This document shows, piece by piece, positions 56,561-64,000 of a DNA stretch of 64,000 nucleotides. Origin of the DNA: Ampullaceana balthica (taxonomy: Eukaryota; Mollusca; Gastropoda; Lymnaeidae); assembly GCA_944989445.1 (NCBI GenBank), contig CALYLW010000126.1:558001-622000 (forward strand). Direction: 5' to 3'. The position numbers and the translations under genes were made by a program. Under the pieces are notes generated by a model. That model made no database searches, had not been told where the DNA came from, and saw only the letters and a list, made by a program, of their open reading frames with translations. Every line of letters starts with the position of its first letter. The stretch's first letter is position 1.

Positions 56561-56713
56561 GCATTTATTATGTATAAGACCCGCTCATCACCTTTGAACT
56601 AAATAATGTCAATACACTTGTCTGTTTGCGTTGTTGGTTAAAAGATGTCATATAAAGAATACATCCCAGTGATAGTTTGATTTTCGACAAGTACGTTTAA
56701 TAAATGTTACTTA

Positions 56714-58374
56714 TCTATATATATAAAAATCAAAGTATGTATGTGTGTGTGTGTGTGCATGTCCTTTATAGCTGACTAAACCATTCATCCGATCGTCATG
56801 AAAATTTTGGAGACTGTTAAGTACCCACCTGGGATGGTAACTGGCAACTTTGTTTTCTAAATTTAACACTCATGGGGCACCAGGGGCCCATAATGTCATT
56901 TTTTGCTAATATGAGCGATATAAAAATTATTTTAAGCTCTAGCTACTGTGTAAATTGTTGGATCTTAACAAAACTTTGTATATAAAAATTTGATAGCCAA
57001 TATTAAAATACTATAGGGCACTAAACTCCTAATATTCATTCCTTTGGGACTGGGGGCCCAAAAAGAACTTTTTCTTAAACGTTTAAGATTTTATTCACCA
57101 TTCAGTTATTAACAATCTTGACAAATAATGACACATGTATCCATTACTATACAAATTGAAATAAACATGTGTTTTGAATTTTATATCCTGCACTGAATGG
57201 GCCCTGGGGCCCTAAATGTCATTTTTTGCTTATATAAGCTATATAAAAATTAGTTTATGCATTAGCTACTGAGTAAATGAATGGATCTTAACCAAAATTT
57301 GAATACAAAAACTTGGTAGCCCATATTAAAATACTATAGGCACAGAACTTTAAATGTCCATTCATTTGGGGCCGGGAGCCCCAAAGGTCTTTTCTTTGTA
57401 TATTTTTAAGATAATTTTTCCCCATTCAATTTTTCACGATTTTAAGGAATATATCTATGAGGAAACTGAATTAAAATGAACAGGTTTTTGAAATTGAAAT
57501 CTTTCACCGAATGGGCCCAGGGGCCCCAAAATGTCGTTTTTTTTCTTATATGAGCTGTATAAAAATTAGTATTAGCTTAGAATACTGAGAAAATTAATGG
57601 ATCTTGACCCCTCTTAGTATATAAAAACTCAACGGTCTATATTTTTCTTACTATAGGGCGCTGAACTCCTAATTTTCATTCCCTCGGGGCAGGGGGCCCA
57701 AAATGTCTTTTTAGTAAATGTTTAATATTTTATCGTCCATGCAATTTTTAACAATAATGAGAAATATAAATAAATGTTAGTATTTTGAAATTTATTCAAA
57801 TGAACATGTGTTTCGCACTTTATTTCTTACAATAATTGGGCCCTGGGGCCCTTAATGTCGTTTTTTGCTTATATGAGCTTTATAAAAATTAGTTTATGCG
57901 TTAGCTACTGAGTAAATGATTGGATCTTAACCAAACTTTGTATACAAAAACATGGTAGCCTATATTACAATACTTAAGGTTTCTGAACTTCTAATGTCAA
58001 TATCTTCGGGGCCGGGGGCCCTAAATGTCTTTTTTCATATATGTTTAAGATATTTTTGCCATTCACTTTTTAACGATCTTGATAAATATATCCCTGATGA
58101 AACTGAATGAAAATAAAAAGGTGTTTGAAATTGACATCTCGCACCGAATAGGCCCGGGTCCCCTTTATGTCGTTTTTGTCACTATATTAGCTATATTAAA
58201 ATTAGTTTAAGTGTTAAATAATGAGAAAATAATTGGATTTTGACTAAACTTAGAATATGAAAACTTAAGAACCTATATTATATTACTATAGGGCACTGAA
58301 CTCCTAATGTCCATTCCCACTTTAAATTAAATCATTTTTACTGAGATCGTTGCAACGCACGACGGGTCTGCTAG
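56714..58374 (+). mobile_element. Complete non-autonomous Helitron H1
   Basis: Starts 5'-TCTATATATATAAAAATCAA and ends GCACGACGGGTCTGCTAG-3', flanked by A (56713) and T (58375). TC...CTAG inserted between A and T is the defining Helitron arrangement. The interior has five diverged tandem units of about 315 bp, opened by TATAAAAATTAGTTTA-like words near 56924, 57239, 57553, 57876 and 58190, and contains GGGCCC-rich motifs. No Rep/helicase frame exists. Related units lie at 706-1015 and 3460-4140. Confidence 0.8.
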
Positions 58375-58599
58375 TGACACCATACATTTCAATTGTTGGC
58401 TTTAGTCGAAATTAACGATTAATTAATCGTTAATTTTTCAAAAGTGAACGATTATTTTTAAATTAATCGATAACAGCCCTAATATTTAAAAATCGGACTC
58501 CTCCCCACAATAGTTTTTTTTATTGTTATTTACATGTAATATTTTAATGCGTCTTGGACTAATTTGGAGAAAAAATCTTTGTTTTCAATATAGAACTGG

Positions 58600-59075
58600 A
58601 AGGGGTGCTGATTTGACAATAATGAAAACGTTTATTACAATTCCTAAAACGTGTATATTAAATTTTTTATACGATTACCTGTTGATACTTTAATATTTTC
58701 TTTTATCCAGTGATTAACTTTACTTCAAAGGTTTCATGCAAAATAAATAGTTCGTTGTTATTCATATTTCTAAATAGTTACAATTTTTTATTTACATGTT
58801 TTTGATAATGTAAGGGTAATAATGTATGGCCCAATGGGCGCATAAACTGACAAGTCGTAATGGATCTTGAAAAGGTGCTGACTTGACGATAATAAAAACG
58901 TTTATGTGAATTACTAACACGTTTATATTAAATTGTAAATGCGATTAACAGTTGATAATTTAATCTTTTCTGTTATCCTATGACAAACTTTGCTTACTAA
59001 GTTTCATGCAAAATGAATAGTTCTTTGTTATTAACATGTGTAAAATTACATTTTATTTTTTACATGTTTTTCTGA
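58600..59075. repeat. Direct duplication of about 270 bp
   Basis: GGTGCTGATTTGACAATAAT (about 58605) recurs as GGTGCTGACTTGACGATAAT (about 58876), with collinear sequence through GTTTCATGCAAAAT and TACATGTTTTT. It may be interior of the Helitron whose 3' end lies at 59173. Confidence 0.65.
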
Positions 59076-59139
59076 TTATTTACTATGCGGCTTTCAAGCA
59101 AAACGGACAATTACAAAAACTGGAATATATCCATTTTGA

Positions 59140-59173
59140 AAACGTCCGTCATTTTTGACGGGTAATACACTAG
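59140..59173 (+). mobile_element. Helitron 3' terminus (upstream partner)
   Basis: The CCGTCATTTTTGACGG hairpin (59146-59161) is followed by CTAG (59170-59173). This is the 3' end of a Helitron whose start is not resolved. The next base begins the element at 59174. Confidence 0.7.
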
Positions 59174-59597
59174 TCAATATACATAATTTGCAATCTCTGT
59201 CACGTCTGTAGTGTCTGTCCGTGACGCTACTAATTTTAGAAAGCAGCGCATCAAATTACTGCACCAATGCGTCAAAAGGTATGCAAATTAAAGATGCGCT
59301 GTAAAAAAAATATTATATGACGTCATAGTTTTAGCTCATATTTTAATTTTGGAAAAGGGAACAATGTAGAAAGAGGATTTGATGATGGTTAAATATAAAA
59401 TAAAAAAAAACCCTATTATAAAATACTTTGTGTACATTTCAGAAAGTTTAATATTTCATATTTATCAAACAAGGACAAGTTAGTTGGGCTTTTGAAAAAG
59501 GTCGGCGCCGTAAGCGCCCTAAAAAAAAGTGCATTTTTTTCAACATAAATAGCTTTCAGCTCAAAACTTCCGTCATTTTTGACGGGTGATACGCTAG
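59174..59597 (+). mobile_element. Complete non-autonomous Helitron H2
   Basis: 424 bp from TCAATATACATAATTTGCAA to a CCGTCA-TTTT-TGACGG hairpin (59570-59585), an 8-base gap and CTAG (59594-59597), followed by T. The interior is collinear, inverted, with 26658-27541 (ATGACGTCAT, AACAAGGACAAGTTAGTTGG, GTCGGCGCC). No protein is encoded. Its 5' TC follows the CTAG of an upstream copy without a gap. Confidence 0.8.
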
Positions 59598-59599
59598 TA

Positions 59600-61240
59600 T
59601 ATTGATATATTACTAAATACATCCATGATATATTTTTTACCAGATTGAGTTTGGCGTTGGTTTGGAGTTCATCTCTTGTACAAAGTGTTTCAATTGTGTC
59701 TCCTGATACAGAATGACTCGGTAGTAAATTGGCAGCATGTAAATTTTCTACACTACCTCGTACTCTTGTGTACACTACCTCGTACTCTTGTGTGCACTAC
59801 CTCGTACTCTTGTGTACACTACCTCGTCCTCTTGTGTACACTACCTCGTACTCTTCATACACGATCTCATACTTGGTAATGAGCCTGCCAGTAGTAAAGT
59901 GTGAATAAAGTTCGAATCTTCTCGATGCTTCTTCCATAGATGCACACTGAACAAATTGCTGTTGTAGCTGTCGCTGTCGATGGACATCCCAACTTTTCTC
60001 CTGATTATCACACCGTCTGCATACTTGACCGCGCTAGATATTATTTGACTAGGAATATAGCTGATGTAGACAAAGCAGTGTAAGGTCTTACCTTCAGGGT
60101 GGTGTTACAATCTTCTCCTTCCTTCGCTTTCTCAGCCTAATTTATGGCGATCGCTAGTTTTGTGAGAAAAGCACGGATCCACCTGTGCATGATATAAGTT
60201 ACGCAACGTGCGTGTCTGTAATTTCAAAAACATATCGGACCTCCACACCCAGACTAAGGCCTATTGAAGGTTGAAAATTTTTTTTTACTTTTATAGTTAT
60301 ATGCTTTGGTACTCCAGCCTACGGCTTGGCTCACCGCTTTACATACATTTTTAAAAACTTGAGAAATTACGACATTACACCCCAATCTTCCTAAATATAC
60401 ACAACACTATGTACGAATGACATTACATGGACGTATGTCCGTCAAAGACTGGTAGTCAGATGGAGAGAGATCAGCGCACCTCATCGCCTGTCCGCCGAAA
60501 CCAGTTCTCCTTGACAAACAGAATGTCTTTATCATAATCACAGCAATGATTTAGTTTGTATTCCCTTAAAACAAGCCTAATACTACAACTTTATTCAATA
60601 ATTTTCAAACGTAGCGTTATTGTTTCCAGAAATGGCTATACAAATTAAAAGTAAAAGTACATAGGTGTATTGAACGTTGTAAACAATGTCTGAGTTGTCG
60701 AAAGATGTCTACAACAGGGCATATTCAGGATTTAGGTTAATTTTGGCTAAGGGGATGACTGTTGTAAAGTCAATGTGTTTTTGGACAACAATCGTTCAGG
60801 ATGTGATATCGGTAATGACGTGACTGTTATTGATTGATGTTAATTATCTTTAACAATAAATTGGTTGAAATTCTTGTTAACAGATGTTTGTCCAATGTTA
60901 CTGTGTCCAGCAAAAGTTAACTTTAAATATACCAGGATGTTGAGACAAGGATCGTTGTCTGAATAACAGATGCAGTGTTTAGTGACGTCAAGTATCAACT
61001 ATTCGACATGTACCCACGTGACCGAGGCAGATAATCGCCCGCGATAGAGTTACTGTTTGTTAGCAGTTTAGTTGAAAGACAACTCCAACAATCGATAGAC
61101 CGAGAGCCTGGGATTGGCGGCTGTGGGCAAACGTGAAGCGTCGTCAATGGGCCGGATACAATTAGTTCTCAAGTCTCCCTGGGTAATCTTTACTGTGTGT
61201 TGCTAGTGGAAGTCGTGTTATCGGGGGTCAAAGGGCTCTT
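59600..61240. other. No recognisable gene; one small array
   Basis: Apart from the array at 59748-59855, the interval is unique within this window and shows no domain or terminus. Confidence 0.45.
59748..59855. repeat. 22-bp minisatellite, 5 copies
   Basis: Unit ACACTACCTCGTACTCTTGTGT with two single-base variants. Each copy contains CTACCTC. Confidence 0.93.
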
Positions 61241-61244
61241 CATC

Positions 61245-61260
61245 AACAACACACACACAC

Positions 61261-61298
<38 letters not shown>
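61245..61298. repeat. CA-dinucleotide microsatellite
   Basis: (CA)n of about 25 repeats with one AACACA interruption near the start. Confidence 0.97.
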
Positions 61299-61299
<1 letters not shown>

Positions 61300-61300
<1 letters not shown>

Positions 61301-61690
61301 CCATTTAACAATGCTGAAAATATCACAATTATATTTGAGTTCTTTCATAATCATTGATATCTTTCATTATATTATTGTTAAATCTACATTTTCATGAAGA
61401 TAGTCAATGAAGTTTAAAATTACAACACATTTCGGAGTAATTGCGCATAGGTGAAGACGCCATTCATTTTTTTTTCAAAAAGATTAACAGTTTTTTGGGG
61501 TTTCAAGAGATGAAATATCAACAATAGCGGGCAGTTAAACCCTGAGTGCGTAACAACATTTACGAAGCAAAAATAAAAAATATGTAAGTTTTTACATGTT
61601 ATCATAGTTTGAGGATTGTATTCGTAGAGTCAGTCGGTAAAAAAAAAGGTGAGTGGACTTGTGAAATATTGTTACAAATTGGAGTAAAAG
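61300..61690. other. No recognisable feature
   Basis: AT-rich spacer. Confidence 0.5.
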
Positions 61691-61699
61691 TTGATGTCT

Positions 61700-62578
61700 T
61701 GTGATGGCGAGATGTTTAATGACAGGCTGTGTAATGACAGACTGTTTGATGACAGGCTGTTTAATGACAGGCTGTTTGATGACAGGCTGTTTGATGACAG
61801 GCCGTGTATTGGCAGGTTGTTTGATGAAAGGCTTAGTGATGGCAGGTTGTTTGATGAAAGGCTGTGTGATGGCAGGTTGTTTGATGACAGGCTGTGTGAT
61901 GGCAGGTTGTTTGATGATAGGCTGTGTGATGGCAGGTTGTTTGATGACAGGCTTTGTGATGGCAGGTTGTTTGATGACAGGCTGTGTAATGGTAGGTTGT
62001 TTGATGACAGGCTGTGTGATGGCAGGTTGTTTGATGACAGGCTGTGTAAAGGCAGGTTGTTTAATGACAGGCTGTTTAATGACAGGCTGTGTAATGGCAG
62101 ACTGTTTGATGGTATGCTGTTTGATGACAGGCCGTGTATTGGCAGGCTGTTTTATGGAAGGCTGTGTGATGGCAGGTTGTTTGATGACAGGCCGTGTATT
62201 GGCAGGTTGTTTGATGACAGGCTGTGTGATGGCAGGTTGTTTGATGACAGGCTGTGTGATGGCAGGTTGTTTGATGACAGGCTGTGTGATGGCAGGTTGT
62301 TTGATGATAGGCTGTGTGATGGCAGGTTGTTTGATGACAGGCTGTGTGATGGCAGGTTGTTTAATGACAGGCTGTGTGATGGCAGGTTGTTTGATGACAG
62401 GCTATGTGATGGCAGGTTGTTTGATGATAGGCTGTGTGATGGCAGGTTGTTTGATGACAGGCTGTGTGATGGCAGGTTGTTTAATGACAGGCTGTGTGAT
62501 GGCAGGTTGTTTGATGACAGGCTGTGTGATGGCAGGTTGTTTGATGACAGGCTGTGTAATGGCAGGTTGTTTGATGAC
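61700..62578. repeat. 30-bp minisatellite built from 15-bp half units
   Basis: Alternation of TGTGTGATGGCAGGT and TGTTTGATGACAGGC. The first few units are less ordered, and a GTGTATTGGCAGG variant recurs near 61804, 62133 and 62193. The period is divisible by three, so frames of up to 334 codons stay open across the array and 117 bp beyond, on both strands. Their products are pure decapeptide repeats (for example CDGRLFDDRL), and no domain follows. Confidence 0.97.
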
Positions 62579-62829
62579 AACAATATAATGATAGTAACAA
62601 TGGCAGTGAAGCACGTGCTCAAACGCCACATCTCAGGTTTGGATTTCCGGAAGATTAAGTTCGACCCTGGGAACCGAGTTCCGACAAGCACCTAGAGCTT
62701 AGCTCATAGAACAAATTTGCACTGGTTGAAATGGTTTCTGTCATTCGACCTAACCAGTAACATTGAGCTGGATGACACTGGATTGAAGCAAACAAAAAAC
62801 ACTAATTTACCTAAGATAGAATTTCACTA

Positions 62830-63196
62830 GCAAGGGCAGACGTTGACATATACAGCCCTAAGTCACGGACAGCAGAGATCAACAAGAGCAGACATTGACA
62901 TATACAGCCCTACGTCACGGACAGCAGAGATCAACAAGAGCAGACATTGACATATAGAGCCCTACGTCACGGACAGCAGAGATCAACAAGAGCAGACGTT
63001 GACATATACAGCCCTACGTCACGGACAGCAGAGATCAACAAGAGCAGACGTTGACATATACAGCCCTACGTCACGGACAGCAGAGATCAGCAAGCAGACG
63101 TTGACATATACAGACAGCCCTACGTCACGGACAGCAGAGATCAACAAGAGCAGACGTTGACATATACAGCCCTACGTCACGGACAGCCGAGATCAA
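62830..63196. repeat. 52-bp tandem repeat, 7 copies
   Basis: Unit GAGCAGACGTTGACATATAC plus AGCCCTACGTCACGGACAGC plus AGAGATCAACAA. One copy (63085-63130) has lost GAG and gained a CAGA. Each unit contains TACGTCA. Confidence 0.95.
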
Positions 63197-63755
63197 CTAC
63201 GCAAACGGTGCGATATAACTTTAAGAATTTAATTGCGCTAGCAACTAGAACATGCATTTATCTCGTTCTGCGAGCCTTATCAACGAGTCTGAGGGCCATC
63301 TTTGATGCTAAAAGTGAAGCGTTATTCAAGAGCAAGGGATTGGTTGGGATGTTTACACTCTTAAGTCCGGGATATTTTAAGCTTTACAAATCATTTATAT
63401 CTTTTTGCGCTTGTTTTTAACTTTGAATGCGCATGAGTTCGATCAAGATATTAATACACGAGAAGTAAAGGGAAAATACAAATGTATAGAAGTTAGAGAT
63501 GTAATGGAGTGAATAAAACGACCACCACCAATTGATTATTTCTTAAAAGCTTTGAAAAGTCCCTAGATAATCAAACAAATATTGTTCCAAGTCTGCCATG
63601 TTTCGTTTCCATATTCGTAAATAATATTATGCAAAGCGCAAGGAATAATCAATATAAAACCAAAGCTACAAAAAGTTCTTAAATTTCAATTCGACATAAT
63701 TATAATTTACAGTAGAAGAAATTGAAAAATCGCACAAATATATAACATTTAACGC
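63197..63755. other. No recognisable feature
   Basis: Short open frame at 63157-63420 begins inside the 52-bp array and has no domain. Confidence 0.45.
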
Positions 63756-64000
63756 ATCAATTTTCAGTGCCTATATAACATCAAACGCAATCAATTGTTC
63801 AGTGCCTATATAACATCTAACGCATCAATTGTTCAGTGCCTATATAACATCTAACGCATCAATTGTTCAGTGCCTATATAACATCTAACACAATCAATTG
63901 TTCAGCGCCTATATAACATCTAACGCAATCAACTGCTCAGTGTATATATAACATCTAACGCATCAATTTTGTCAGTGCCTTTATAACATCTAACGCAATC
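63756..64000. repeat. 34-35-bp minisatellite, about 7 copies, runs off the window
   Basis: Unit ATCAATTGTTCAGTGCCTAT plus ATAACATCTAACGC, with an optional extra A giving 34 or 35 bp. Each unit contains CTATATAA. Unrelated in sequence to the 34-bp array at 7188. Confidence 0.93.

Larger units (their letters stand above)
55701..58481. mobile_element. hAT-like element with 8-bp duplication, loaded with nested insertions
   Basis: Ends TAGGTCTG at the left and CAGCCCTA at the right, flanked by an exact ATATTTAA duplication. Eight-base duplications and TAGGGCTG-type ends are hAT hallmarks. Subterminal sequence on both sides is built from AATTAACGATTAAT and ATTAATCG motifs, in inverse orientation. 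The 2,781-bp interval has no transposase of its own. It carries a 176-bp MITE, a LINE 3' fragment and a complete H1 Helitron, so the original element was small, probably itself a MITE. Confidence 0.75.

Noticed and set aside
61691..62695. 334-codon repeat protein
   Set aside because: Product of a 30-bp minisatellite. Other frames and the opposite strand are also open, and no non-repeat domain follows.
1..64000. A novel defence-like or enzymatic gene system
   Set aside because: No cluster of intact genes exists. The only intact catalytic protein is a LINE polyprotein.

Overview
This is an AT-rich eukaryotic, almost certainly metazoan, genomic window made nearly entirely of transposable elements and tandem repeats. 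I found no host protein-coding gene or RNA gene that I can defend. The mix of tRNA-derived SINEs, an RTE-like LINE, Jockey/CR1-superfamily LINE remnants, Helitrons ending in CTAG and hAT elements fits an invertebrate. A mollusc is plausible, but the organism is an inference. Nothing suggests a bacterial, viral or organellar origin.

Layout. 1-4.5 kb: nested dispersed repeats, comprising a hairpin-forming element (R0, twice), a tRNA-derived SINE, units of Helitron family H1, and three head-to-tail copies of a CT-tract element (R1). 4.3-5.3 kb: 21-bp and 39-bp minisatellites. 5.9-6.9 kb: a diverged R1 and a second SINE. 7.19-12.54 kb: a 157-copy, 34-bp minisatellite with no net indel and a visible 1,292-bp higher-order duplication. 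13-17 kb: mostly unique AT-rich DNA with small arrays. 17.17-23.96 kb: a 30-bp minisatellite split by one intact 4.04-kb LINE flanked by an 11-bp target-site duplication. 24-24.7 kb: a 44-bp array. 24.9-28.1 kb: Helitron family H2 copies, one interrupted by a 5'-truncated LINE. 30.3-33.3 kb: a hAT transposase remnant and a 1.66-kb element with GGGGCCGTCC ends. 34-36.4 kb: a TAGTG/TAATG satellite. 37.9-38.3 kb: a 47-bp array. 39.35-42.86 kb: a second copy of the 1.66-kb element, then a 45-copy, 39-bp array that is open in several reading frames. 43.7-50 kb: R1, LINE remnants, and 24-bp and 70-bp arrays. 54-54.9 kb: a 17-bp array. 55.7-58.5 kb: a hAT-like element with a perfect 8-bp duplication carrying a MITE, a LINE piece and a complete Helitron. 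59.17-59.60 kb: an H2 Helitron joined end to end to the 3' end of another. 61.7-64 kb: 30-bp, 52-bp and 34-bp arrays.

The only intact protein with a recognisable function is the LINE endonuclease/reverse transcriptase (ATG at 19809, stop at 23135). By my tally, tandem arrays cover about 17.9 kb (about 28%). The long open reading frames inside arrays follow from periods divisible by three and are not annotated as genes. I did not find a new defence-like or enzymatic system. The more interesting material is structural: nested insertions with intact target-site duplications, higher-order array organisation and end-to-end Helitrons.
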